A stretch of 64,000 nucleotides of DNA, taken from assembly GCF_015477605.1 (NCBI RefSeq), contig NZ_JADLQX010000001.1, positions 434,001 through 498,000 of the forward strand. The letters are read 5' to 3'. Below the pieces are notes generated by a model, which did not search any database, was not told the origin of the DNA, and saw only the letters and a list, made by a program, of their open reading frames with translations. This DNA is from Nocardia amamiensis (GTDB lineage: Bacteria > Actinomycetota > Actinomycetes > Mycobacteriales > Mycobacteriaceae). Position 1 is the first letter of the stretch. The number at the start of each line of letters is the position of its first letter. Shown here in pieces: positions 7,878 through 15,661 of the stretch. Both the position numbers and the translations under genes were made by a program.

Positions 7878-8180
7878 TTACAGCGCGACAGTGAGTTCCA
7901 CCCGCGCCGCCGAGCCCGCTTCGAGCCCTTCCGCGACCCGCACCGCCTTCTTCACCGGCAGGACATAGGTCGCCCGGGACTTGTCCGGGAACAACGACGT
8001 CGACCATCGGCTGTTGCCGACGACCACATGCACCCGCACGGCCCCGAATCCGCCCGCCCGATGCGCGTACCGCTCCTCGATCTCGTCGGCCACGTCTTCG
8101 GGCACCGACACGAAATACCATGCGGCATCCCCTTGGTGCTCCCACACCTCTGCCGTGAACGAGTACCGCGAACCAGCCAC
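7878..8180 (-). CDS. DUF1905 domain protein
   Basis: This 100-aa protein covers one DUF1905 domain. It starts VAGSRYSFTAEVWEHQGDAA, with the typical AWYFVSVPEDVADEIEE, RVHVVVGNSRWSTSLFPDK and the closing segment LPVKKAVRVAEGLEAGSAARVEL. The family is a small beta-barrel of unknown function, often fused to or near YdeI-like proteins. An ATG at 8237 would add 19 Gly/Tyr-rich residues. GTG at 8178-8180 starts exactly at the domain and has TACAGT a few bases upstream, consistent with a leaderless start. Confidence 0.78.
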   Translation of the reverse strand: MAGSRYSFTAEVWEHQGDAAWYFVSVPEDVADEIEERYAHRAGGFGAVRVHVVVGNSRWSTSLFPDKSRATYVLPVKKAVRVAEGLEAGSAARVELTVAL

Positions 8181-8415
8181 GCCGCGACTGTATCGGTAGG
8201 CACCGACACCCCGACCTCCACCGCCGACGGCCACCACATAGCAGCACGTCTACACCGCGTGCTCTTCGGCTTGCTGCGGAAACTTGTCGGCATAGCGCCC
8301 GTGCCGCCCGCCGAAACCCAGTAGCGTTCAGCGGCAATCGGGAAGCGGACACCGTATTTCGATCGCGCTGCGCGCAACCCGTGAGCCTCTGGCGGGGATG
8401 CGCGATCGTGGGGTG

Positions 8416-9015
8416 ATGACGACCACGGCGAAATCCACGAGCGACGCCGAACCGGATGCGAAGGTGCTTCCTCCGGCGCGCGAGCTGGAAGCCGCGCAGC
8501 GGAAAGTCACCGTCGTCGTCGGCAATCCGAAACCCGCTTCCCGGACCCTGACCGCCGCCACCCTGGTCGCGAAGGGGCTGCGGCCGGACGCGGAGCCCAC
8601 CGTGATCGATCTCGTCGGTTTCGGTCCGGGTCTGCTGAGCTGGGGCGATCCGGCGGTGGCCGAGGCGGTGCGCACCGTGGCCGACTCGGAACTCGTGGTG
8701 TTCGCCAGCCCCACTTTCAAGGCGACCTACACCGGTCTGCTCAAGCTGTTCCTCGAACGGTTCGACAATGGAACCGGGCTCGCGGGTGTGCTCGCGGTGC
8801 CGGTGATGCTCGGCGCTGGGCCGGCCCATGCCCTGGCGCCGGACTTGCTGCTCGAGCCCGTTCTGGTCGAGATCGGGGCCACCGCGGCGTTGCCGGGGCT
8901 CTATCTGTCCGACCGCACTTTCGCCGAGGACGGCGTCATCGACCGGTACAGTGGGCGGTGGCGTTCGGTCGCCCAGGCACTGACCCACAGCTCGAAGGCT
9001 GCGAACCATGCATGA
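8416..9015 (+). CDS. NADPH-dependent FMN reductase family protein
   Basis: The 199-aa flavodoxin-fold protein has VTVVVGNPKPASRTLTAA near residue 32 (phosphate loop for FMN), LVVFASPTFKATYTGLLKLF near 95 (second flavin loop) and a C-terminal YSGRWRSVAQALTH helix. The family (SsuE/MsuE-like) reduces FMN with NAD(P)H, often to feed a monooxygenase. Its stop overlaps the start of the next flavin-reductase gene by 8 nt, so the two are translationally coupled. No monooxygenase gene is adjacent. A start at 8398 would add six residues. Confidence 0.82.
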   Translation: MTTTAKSTSDAEPDAKVLPPARELEAAQRKVTVVVGNPKPASRTLTAATLVAKGLRPDAEPTVIDLVGFGPGLLSWGDPAVAEAVRTVADSELVVFASPTFKATYTGLLKLFLERFDNGTGLAGVLAVPVMLGAGPAHALAPDLLLEPVLVEIGATAALPGLYLSDRTFAEDGVIDRYSGRWRSVAQALTHSSKAANHA

Positions 9016-9523
9016 CCTGTTCGAATTCCCCGCCGACGGAGCCAGTCTGCGTCGCGCGTTCGCCAACTTCCCCAGCGGTGTCGTCGCGGTCTGCGCGGAG
9101 ATCGGCGGCGCGCCCCACGGCCTCGCGGTCAGCACATTCGTCCCCGTCTCGCTCGACCCGCCGCTGGTCTCGTTCTGCGTGCAGAACTCCTCGGCGACCT
9201 GGCCCAAGCTGGCCGCCGCCAGCCACCTCGGCCTGAGCCTGCTCGGCACCGATCAGCAGTCCGCCGCCCGGTCGCTCGGCACCCGCGACGGCGACCGCTT
9301 CCGCGGCATCCACCTGCACCGCGGCTCCGGCGACGCCGTTTTCATCGACGGCGCTTCCGCCTGGATCGAGGGCGTCCAGGAAGCCAACGTGCCCGCCGGC
9401 GATCACGCCGTCGTCATTCTTCGCATCCACCGCATCGCCACTCGCGCCGACGTCGACCCCCTGGTGTTCCAGGGCAGTCGCTTCCGCCGGTTGCATGCGG
9501 AACCGGCCAACGGCGCGGCCTGA
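9008..9523 (+). CDS. Flavin reductase domain protein (HpaC-like)
   Basis: The 171-aa protein has the split-barrel flavin-reductase pattern: RRAFANFPSGVVAVCAE, GLAVSTFVPVSLDPPLVSFCVQNSSATWPKL (the SxxSLxPP segment contacting flavin) and GDHAVVILRIHRI with the conserved GDH. The family supplies reduced flavin to partner oxygenases or oxidises NADH. It overlaps the upstream FMN reductase gene, so one transcript encodes two unrelated folds with similar chemistry. The partner oxygenase, if any, is elsewhere. Confidence 0.85.
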   Translation: MHDLFEFPADGASLRRAFANFPSGVVAVCAEIGGAPHGLAVSTFVPVSLDPPLVSFCVQNSSATWPKLAAASHLGLSLLGTDQQSAARSLGTRDGDRFRGIHLHRGSGDAVFIDGASAWIEGVQEANVPAGDHAVVILRIHRIATRADVDPLVFQGSRFRRLHAEPANGAA

Positions 9524-9587
9524 GACCCGAGCGCCCAGGCTTTCTCCTACCTCTGCACGCGTTCGCGAGTCTTTCTCACGGGGAGGG

Positions 9588-9797
9588 GTGTTCGTCATCC
9601 GCGACGAACATCCGATCCTGGGGGCGATGGCCTTCCGGCCCTGGGAGATCACCGACGACTACCTCGGCGGCGGTGGCAGCCGCATGGATTGGCGCGGCTT
9701 CCCCGAGCTCGTTCCCTGCCCACGGGGGTGGACGCTGCCGGACGGGGCGCCTCGGATCCCACTGAACTTCGTCGTCGCCGCCCGGCGGCCGGGATGA
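9588..9797 (+). CDS. Small hypothetical protein
   Basis: A possible 69-aa protein starts at GTG 9588 behind GGGGAGGGG. It reads VFVIRDEHPILGAMAFRPWE and continues to an end near NFVVAARRPG without low-complexity artefacts. No family was recognised. It lies between the flavin reductase and the tRNA-Gly terminator, with antisense shadows in the same region. It is only tentatively a gene. Confidence 0.3.
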   Translation: MFVIRDEHPILGAMAFRPWEITDDYLGGGGSRMDWRGFPELVPCPRGWTLPDGAPRIPLNFVVAARRPG

Positions 9798-9827
9798 TGG
9801 CACGGTCCTGGGCGACGTTCGACGAGC

Positions 9828-9856
9828 AAAAAAACCCGCCCTGGTCTGGGCGGGTT
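9828..9856 (-). terminator. Rho-independent terminator of tRNA-Gly
   Basis: On the minus strand AACCCGCCC, a 6-base loop and GGGCGGGTT are followed by a T run (the A run at 9828-9834 on the plus strand). It begins just downstream of the tRNA 3' end and fits as its terminator. Confidence 0.8.
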
Positions 9857-9861
9857 CTGGT

Positions 9862-9935
9862 TGGAGCCGATGACGGGAATCGAACCCGCGCTGTCTGCTT
9901 GGGAAGCAGAAGTTCTACCATTGAACTACATCGGC
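9862..9935 (-). tRNA. tRNA-Gly (anticodon CCC)
   Basis: Read on the minus strand, this is a complete 74-nt tRNA including an encoded 3' CCA. The acceptor stem is GCCGATG pairing with CATCGGC, the D-loop is TTCAATGGTAGAAC, the anticodon stem TCTGC/GCAGA encloses loop TTCCCAA (anticodon CCC), and the T-arm contains GGTTCGATTCC. It reads glycine GGG codons. A terminator hairpin follows directly. Confidence 0.95.
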
Positions 9936-10226
9936 CTGCGTACCGAGATACATCGGAGACTGTAGCAGAGTCCGCCGGTGCTCCGGGAAAAGTCCTGGTA
10001 GATGCTTCTGACCTGCGGTGATTCGCTCCGGGTCGGTCGGGTTGAGGACGCGGCTGCCGCCCAGTCTTGATCTTGCTGTCAACCGTTCGGGCGATTCGCG
10101 CCCGAACGGGCGGCCGCTGTTTCCGGACGAGCGCCGACCGAGGCCAGCGAGCCGGGTGGTTGATGCGGCATTGCGGGCCTAGCGTGCGCTCGGACGACGT
10201 AGTCTTGTCGTCGGAGGAATCCGAAG

Positions 10227-11315
10227 ATGACCGTATCGCTCGACGATCCTCACACCGTTCCGACGAGGCACTGGCACCGGCTCGACGACGGCAGGCTGCA
10301 GTGCGACGTCTGCCCGCGTGCCTGCAAGCTGCGCGAGGGGCAGCGCGGGCTGTGCTTCGTGCGTGCCCGCATCGACGACCAGATCGTGCTCACGACTTAC
10401 GGCCGTTCCAGCGGGTTCTGTGTCGATCCGGTCGAGAAGAAGCCGCTCAACCACTTCCTGCCCGGCTCGGCGGTGCTGTCTTTCGGGACAGCCGGTTGCA
10501 ACTTGGCGTGCAAGTTCTGCCAGAACTGGGACATCTCCAAGTCGCGCGAGATCGACACCCTGTCCGGCCGCGCGGAGCCCGATGAATTAGCAAGCGCCGC
10601 AGAGAATCTCGGTTGCCGCAGTGTCGCGTTCACCTACAACGATCCGACCATCTTCTTCGAGTACGCGGCCGATATCGCCGACGCTTGCCGTGACCGCGGC
10701 ATCAAGGCGATCGCGGTGACCGCAGGCTACATGTGCCCAGCACCGCGCGCCGAGTTCTACTCCCACATCGACGCGGCCAACGTCGACCTGAAGGCGTTCA
10801 CCGAGGACTTCTACCGCCGAGTATGCGTCGGACACCTGGACGACGTGCTGGACACCCTGCGGTACTTGCGGCACGAGACCGACGTGTGGTTCGAGATCAC
10901 GACGCTGCTCATTCCCGAGCACAACGACAGCGACGCCGAGATCGCCGCCGAGTGCGCGTGGATCCGCGACGAACTCGGCGACGACGTGCCGCTCCATTTC
11001 ACCGCGTTCCACCCGGACTACAAGATGCTCGACATCCCGCCCACGCCGCCCGCGACGCTTACCCGAGCACGCCACATCGCCCTCGCCGAGGGCCTGCGCT
11101 TCGTCTACACCGGCAACGTGCACGACACCGACGGCGGCACCACCTCCTGCCCGTCCTGCGGCATCGCCGTCGTCACACGGGATTGGTACGTGATCCGCCG
11201 ATACGCACTCACCGACGACGGACGCTGCGCACAATGCGGAACGCAACTGCCGGGTGTCTACGAGGGGCCGGTCGGGCGGTGGGGAAGCAAGCGGTTGCCG
11301 GTGCTCATCGCGTGA
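10227..11315 (+). CDS. amrS: AmmeMemoRadiSam-type radical SAM enzyme (AmrS-like)
   Basis: The 362-aa radical SAM protein carries the 4Fe-4S motif CNLACKFC (Cys91, 95, 98). An N-terminal Cys-rich segment CDVCPRACKLREGQRGLC is characteristic of the AmrS/PflA-like family, and a C-terminal zinc-like pair (CPSCG and CAQCG) follows. The family name comes from co-occurrence with AMMECR1 and Memo proteins. Neither partner gene is next to it here. The protein should generate a 5'-deoxyadenosyl radical in the cytoplasm; the substrate is not established. The gene is convergent with the fxs locus, about 80 bp away, and shows no operon link to it. Confidence 0.85.
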   Translation: MTVSLDDPHTVPTRHWHRLDDGRLQCDVCPRACKLREGQRGLCFVRARIDDQIVLTTYGRSSGFCVDPVEKKPLNHFLPGSAVLSFGTAGCNLACKFCQNWDISKSREIDTLSGRAEPDELASAAENLGCRSVAFTYNDPTIFFEYAADIADACRDRGIKAIAVTAGYMCPAPRAEFYSHIDAANVDLKAFTEDFYRRVCVGHLDDVLDTLRYLRHETDVWFEITTLLIPEHNDSDAEIAAECAWIRDELGDDVPLHFTAFHPDYKMLDIPPTPPATLTRARHIALAEGLRFVYTGNVHDTDGGTTSCPSCGIAVVTRDWYVIRRYALTDDGRCAQCGTQLPGVYEGPVGRWGSKRLPVLIA

Positions 11316-11396
11316 CGCCACCGAGCAGACCTCATGGGTAAACCTCTTCGGTTTCCGTGTGATCGGAACCGTGCGCCTGCCGGGCCGATCCGCAGG

Positions 11397-12566
11397 TCAA
11401 CAACCCCGTGCGGCTTCGCTCATCGCCTCCGTCAGCGACTCGCCCAATGCGGTCAATGAGCCGGACTCGCGCAGTTGGCGCAAACCTTCCGCGGTGTGGC
11501 CGGACGCTTCGGCGAGCCGATGTGCGGCAGCCTCGCGTGCTGCCGATTCGGTCGCCAGTGTTTGCCGCACTCGCCAGAAGTCGGCGATGGCGAGGTGGGC
11601 GTAGGTGCTGTGCAGGACGCCTTCGATGGGCCGCGGATGCGAAAAACACGGCGGGTGATAGCGCGGCTCGGTATCCGAGCGGTCGTACAGTTCGAAGGCG
11701 TCCATCATCGCGCCCAGCTTCACATGCTGAAATTCGTGCACCAGCAGTTCGGCGAGTGCGACCGGGTCCAGCCGCAGGGCCGCGATGCCGACTGCGCCGA
11801 ATGCCAATCTGGCCGAGGCACTTCGGTCTGTCGGGCCGTCTGCTTGCAGCGGCAACACGGTGCGCAAACCGGCGCGAAGGCCGGGAGCGTATGCGGGCAG
11901 ATGGGTATCGATGAAGTCGACGGCGTCCGCGAAGGCTGCCTGCCACTGGCGCGACTCGGCATCGCTCAGCCGCCCCGTGGGGTGGATCTCGCTGCCAACG
12001 TACGGGAGCATGCGATAGGGGTCGGTGTCTTCCAGAGTGACAGTCAGACCCGCGGAGGTCAGCCGACGCAAGGGCTGGGCCATGGCGAGCCCGGCCACCG
12101 CACCGGTTTCGATCCATACCTGTTCCACTGCACTGGCTTTCAGTGCCCCGAACATCGGCAGCGGCGCCACTCCGTCCCGGACGGGCACCGGTAACCGCAT
12201 ATCCCTGCCTGCCCGCACTGCCGCGCTCGCCGCGACCGCTTCCAGGTGATGGACGTCCGCAGGCGCGAACTCACCCTCGGCGGCACCTTGAAGCAACCGC
12301 ACCGCCCACACCCGCGTGTACGGGTGCGCCAGCACGTCTGCCACCGCATCCGGTGCCGATGCGTCCAGAGAGACCAGAACGTCCCATGCGGCGGCGAACC
12401 GCGGGTCGCTGCGCGGTCCGAATGTGCCTACCGCCGCCAATAACTCGCGCTGCAATGACGACTGAGCCTGCACCAGCCAACTCACTGCGGCGGTGTCGCC
12501 GAAACCCGATGCCAGCTGGGCGAATTGATTTTCCGACAGACTGTGCGTCGATTCAACGGCCGTCAT
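11397..12566 (-). CDS. Stand-alone HExxH peptide hydroxylase-like protein (duplicate of the FxsB C-terminal domain)
   Basis: This 389-aa protein is closely similar to the second half of the upstream FxsB fusion throughout its length. For example, both share QAQSSLQRELLAAVG, the AAWDVLVSLD segment and PVPVRDGVAPLP. It contains HEFQH at residues 277-281 plus a later conserved His in STYAH, the pattern of the HExxH domains recently assigned to alpha-ketoglutarate-dependent peptide beta-hydroxylases. It has no radical SAM part. Its start overlaps the end of fxsB by 14 nt, implying coupled translation. The likely role is hydroxylation of a ribosomal peptide, possibly the same FxsA-like precursor. 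That is inference from context. It is a tandem domain duplication in which one copy was freed from the fusion. Confidence 0.85.
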   Translation of the reverse strand: MTAVESTHSLSENQFAQLASGFGDTAAVSWLVQAQSSLQRELLAAVGTFGPRSDPRFAAAWDVLVSLDASAPDAVADVLAHPYTRVWAVRLLQGAAEGEFAPADVHHLEAVAASAAVRAGRDMRLPVPVRDGVAPLPMFGALKASAVEQVWIETGAVAGLAMAQPLRRLTSAGLTVTLEDTDPYRMLPYVGSEIHPTGRLSDAESRQWQAAFADAVDFIDTHLPAYAPGLRAGLRTVLPLQADGPTDRSASARLAFGAVGIAALRLDPVALAELLVHEFQHVKLGAMMDAFELYDRSDTEPRYHPPCFSHPRPIEGVLHSTYAHLAIADFWRVRQTLATESAAREAAAHRLAEASGHTAEGLRQLRESGSLTALGESLTEAMSEAARGC

Positions 12567-14979
12567 GGCCCTCCTTCATGCGCTCGTCGAACGCGGCACG
12601 GTGTTCCGCGGCAGCGCGCATGGCGGCAGTTTGCGCCTCGGCCGCGACCGGTTCGGCCAGCCATGGCTGCATGGTCTCGCTCATGCCCTGCACGAACCGT
12701 TCTCCCAATGCGGTCAATGACCCGGACGCCTGGAGTTGGCGAATCGCCTCGGCGGTCATCATGCGCCACCGCACGAATTGTTGCTCCGATTCCTCGCGCT
12801 GCGCACCCTCGGCCTGCGTGCGATGCATCCGCCAGAAATCGGTAACGCCGATGTGGGCATAGGTGCCCTGCAACAGTCCTTCGAGCGGACGAGGATCCGG
12901 GCGCCATGGCGCATAGTGCACCGGCGCGGTGTCGGAGCGGTCGAACAGCTCGAACATGTCGAGTACCGCACCCATCTTCACGTGCTGGAATTCGTGGATC
13001 AACGGCAGGGCGGCCGACACACACGTACGGCGCAAGCCGATACCGACAGCACCGAACGCCAGCCGCATAGAGGCGCTTCGATCGTATTTTTCCTCCGGCT
13101 CCATCGGCATCACGGCACGTAATCCGGCGCGCAAGCCCGGTGCGTACACCGGCAGGTGCGCGTCGATGAAGTCGATCCCTTCGGCGAAGGCGCGCTGCCA
13201 CCGGTTCGCTTCGGCAGCGCTCAACCGCTCGGCCGGGTAGGTGTGGCCTAGTCGATAGGGGTCGGTGTCTTCCAGCGGGACAGTCAGCCCAGCGGCGGTA
13301 AGGTGCCGCAACGGCTGTGCGAAGTCCAGTTCGTCGACGGAGCCGGTATTGATCCACACTCGATCGTCGGCCCCGGCTTTCAGGGCGCCGAAGGTCGGCA
13401 AGGGCGCTACCCCGTCCCGCACCGGGACAGGCAATCGCAGATCCTTGCCCGCACGCAGCGCCGCGCTGGCGGCGATGGCCTCCAGGTGGTAGATGTCCTC
13501 GGCGGCGATCTCGCCGCGACTCACGCCTTCGAGTAGTCCGACTGCCCACACCCGCATGTAGGGATGTGCCAGCACCTCGGCCACTGCGGCCGGAGCGGTG
13601 GAGTCCAGCGATACCAGTACGTCCCACGCCGCCGTGAAGCGCCGGTCGTTCTGTGGGCCGAATCTACCCACCGCGGCCAGCAACTCGCGCTGCAGCGACG
13701 ATTGTGCCTGGGCCAGCCAATTCACCGTCGCGGCATCACCGAAACCGGCTGCCAGCTGGGCGAAACCATCTTCGGTCAAGCTATGCGCAGCTTCATCGGC
13801 CGCTCGTGCCGAAGTCTGCGCACCACCGCGGCCTGCTGCTGATTCTGTCGCTGCCACGTGATCGATCATCTCCTCGAGATCGGCGCAATAAACGGAAGGA
13901 CTGTCGAAGCCGGCACCCGGCCGGTAGCGGTGCGGATAGAAGCCCCCACCGCACACCTGGACCAGACGGCACGATCGACAGGTAGCGCTGACACCGTCGA
14001 TGCCATCCCGTCGGACGGTGATACCGGGAAGCACGGCCGCCTCGTCCAGGGAGTTGTCCCACACGTTCAAACCGGTGGCCGCCGCGCCGTCGTAGGCGGT
14101 CTTGAGCGAGTCGACCTGCTCCAGGGTTCCGTCGGTTTCGATCACCAGCAGGTCCACCGGATCGAGCCCGATGGCTTCGGCGGTGCTCGGCCGGCCGTAC
14201 ATCGCGGCCACTACGGATTCGAAGGTGCGGATCGGCACCGGTCGGCCGTCGGCGTTCCAGGCGTCGAACATCGCTATCAGCCATTTCGCATACTCGCCGC
14301 CGCCGTTCGTCGGGTTCGCCGGGTCGCGCGGGGTGTGCAATCCGGGCGGCTGATGCTCCCAATTCGCATGCGGAAGAAGGAGGTCCATGCGCGGAGGTTC
14401 CTGCTCGAGCAGCCCCCGATAGACGGCGATCGGGTCGTTGGCGATATCCACAGTGCACAACAAGCCCGAATAGAGCGCGCGGTACTGCGGCTTCCGCAGC
14501 AGGTCCAGACTCCCGAGCACCTGGTCATAGCTGCTTCGGCCGTTGCGGTACAGCCGATGCCTGTCGTTGGCGGCGCGATCGCCGTCGAGCGAGACACCGA
14601 CTCGCACGTTGTATTCGGTGAACAAGTCGAGGTACTCCTCGTTCAGTTGCACCGCGTTGGTGTGAATGTGCAGATTGAGACGGGAAACCGGGGAAATGGC
14701 CGTGTCCAATGCGGCCAGGAAATCCCTGGTGCGGTCCACGCCGAGCAGCAATGGCTCACCGCCGTGCAGCACGATCGCGACTTCGGGCAGCGAATGCCGC
14801 GCCGCGTGTTCGGCGATACGAAACGCAATCCTGGCGGCCGTCTCCGGGGCAAGCCCCATCGGGCGGCCGCGCCAGGATTGGTCGGCGTGCTCATACATAT
14901 AACAGTGATTGCACGCCAAATCGCACCGGCTGTGCACCTTGATCACAAACTGACGGAATGGAGACGGTCTACGATTCAT
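12553..14979 (-). CDS. fxsB: FxsB: radical SAM/SPASM peptide maturase fused to an HExxH domain
   Basis: The 808-aa fusion has an N-terminal radical SAM domain with CDLACNHC (Cys19, 23, 26) and the HGGEPLLLG SAM-binding strand near residue 72. A SPASM-type auxiliary cluster region follows around residues 335-370 (CRSCRLVQVCGGG, later YCADLEEMIDH). The second half is an HExxH domain with HEFQH at residues 662-666. FxsB enzymes of the FxSxx-COOH RiPP system form a three-residue cyclophane between the aromatic ring of Phe and Ser in the precursor. The HExxH half is thought to hydroxylate. The gene starts 24 bp after the 50-aa precursor gene and overlaps the next gene, so the three form one operon. 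No dedicated transporter, protease or FxsC gene is adjacent. Confidence 0.9.
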   Translation of the reverse strand: MNRRPSPFRQFVIKVHSRCDLACNHCYMYEHADQSWRGRPMGLAPETAARIAFRIAEHAARHSLPEVAIVLHGGEPLLLGVDRTRDFLAALDTAISPVSRLNLHIHTNAVQLNEEYLDLFTEYNVRVGVSLDGDRAANDRHRLYRNGRSSYDQVLGSLDLLRKPQYRALYSGLLCTVDIANDPIAVYRGLLEQEPPRMDLLLPHANWEHQPPGLHTPRDPANPTNGGGEYAKWLIAMFDAWNADGRPVPIRTFESVVAAMYGRPSTAEAIGLDPVDLLVIETDGTLEQVDSLKTAYDGAAATGLNVWDNSLDEAAVLPGITVRRDGIDGVSATCRSCRLVQVCGGGFYPHRYRPGAGFDSPSVYCADLEEMIDHVAATESAAGRGGAQTSARAADEAAHSLTEDGFAQLAAGFGDAATVNWLAQAQSSLQRELLAAVGRFGPQNDRRFTAAWDVLVSLDSTAPAAVAEVLAHPYMRVWAVGLLEGVSRGEIAAEDIYHLEAIAASAALRAGKDLRLPVPVRDGVAPLPTFGALKAGADDRVWINTGSVDELDFAQPLRHLTAAGLTVPLEDTDPYRLGHTYPAERLSAAEANRWQRAFAEGIDFIDAHLPVYAPGLRAGLRAVMPMEPEEKYDRSASMRLAFGAVGIGLRRTCVSAALPLIHEFQHVKMGAVLDMFELFDRSDTAPVHYAPWRPDPRPLEGLLQGTYAHIGVTDFWRMHRTQAEGAQREESEQQFVRWRMMTAEAIRQLQASGSLTALGERFVQGMSETMQPWLAEPVAAEAQTAAMRAAAEHRAAFDERMKEGHDGR

Positions 14980-15003
14980 GTGGCAGCCGGTGTCGACGCT
15001 GAT

Positions 15004-15156
15004 CTAGACGAGTGCGGAACTGAACGAAATTCCGGTGGTCGAGGAGTTGCCCAGGCTGGACAGCAGTTCGGGCAGACTCTGTGACGAGAGCTGGCCGAGC
15101 GGCGTGTTCCGCAGATCGGTCACAGCGGAAACCACGGTCTGGTCATTCGGCTTCAT
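15004..15156 (-). CDS. fxsA: FxsA-like RiPP precursor peptide with a Phe-x-Ser C-terminus
   Basis: This 50-aa peptide starts MKPNDQTVVSAVTDLRNTP, has a Leu/Ser-rich leader and a Ser/Thr/Gly linker, and ends ISFSSALV. FxsA-family precursors end in FxSxx. Here Phe45 and Ser47 keep the FxS spacing, but three residues (Ala48, Leu49, Val50) follow instead of two. The ATG at 15154-15156 is 7 nt after AAGGAG; the ATG two codons earlier is too close to that site. The gene directly precedes fxsB, its probable modifying enzyme. Expected product: a peptide with a Phe45-Ser47 cyclophane, possibly hydroxylated. Confidence 0.82.
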   Translation of the reverse strand: MKPNDQTVVSAVTDLRNTPLGQLSSQSLPELLSSLGNSSTTGISFSSALV

Positions 15157-15162
15157 GATCAT

Positions 15163-15661
15163 TCTCCTTGTGAGCGAAGCCCTTTGGGGCTCGAGTCGAA
15201 TGTTACGCACACCGGCTTCGACGCTCGTTCCCATCCATGGGGATTTCAAACATACTGGAGGACAGCAAATTTCATGAAGTGCCGACCGAAATGCACTCTG
15301 TCCATGTATGTTTCGATCGCGTACCTCTGCACGTAGCTCTGGATCGTTCACGTTGTTTCGCTCCGTAGTTCGGACCGGGCAACAACCCCAGGTTCTCAGA
15401 AATGTCGTCGTCCACCGTGAACCGGGTTTCTGGCGACTATGGCGCCGGCCTCGATCTTTCGCCGACGTCGGCGGATGGATTCCCCCGCGTCGCGTGGAAG
15501 ATGCTCGCGGGGATGCTCGGCAAGTCGTGTCGAATGCTGGTCCGAGTGCGCGGATCGCCGCCAGCTGTCGCTAATCGACGAAATGCTGAACAGCTACCTC
15601 GGGAGGATCGCCGTTGCGTCAACCTCGATGCGGTGCCTCTGGCCGGGCTGTGCTGGTCTAC
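15163..15661. other. Gene-free stretch upstream of the fxs operon
   Basis: About 500 bp lie between the fxsA start and the PAP2 phosphatase stop. Short open frames here have no ribosome site, no family resemblance and poor codon bias. The stretch presumably holds the fxs promoter on the minus strand. I could not pick out a convincing -35/-10 pair. Confidence 0.5.

Noticed and set aside
7327..9249. Open frame of 640 codons on the minus strand
   Set aside because: It spans three or four genes with recognisable products in other frames and has no domain.
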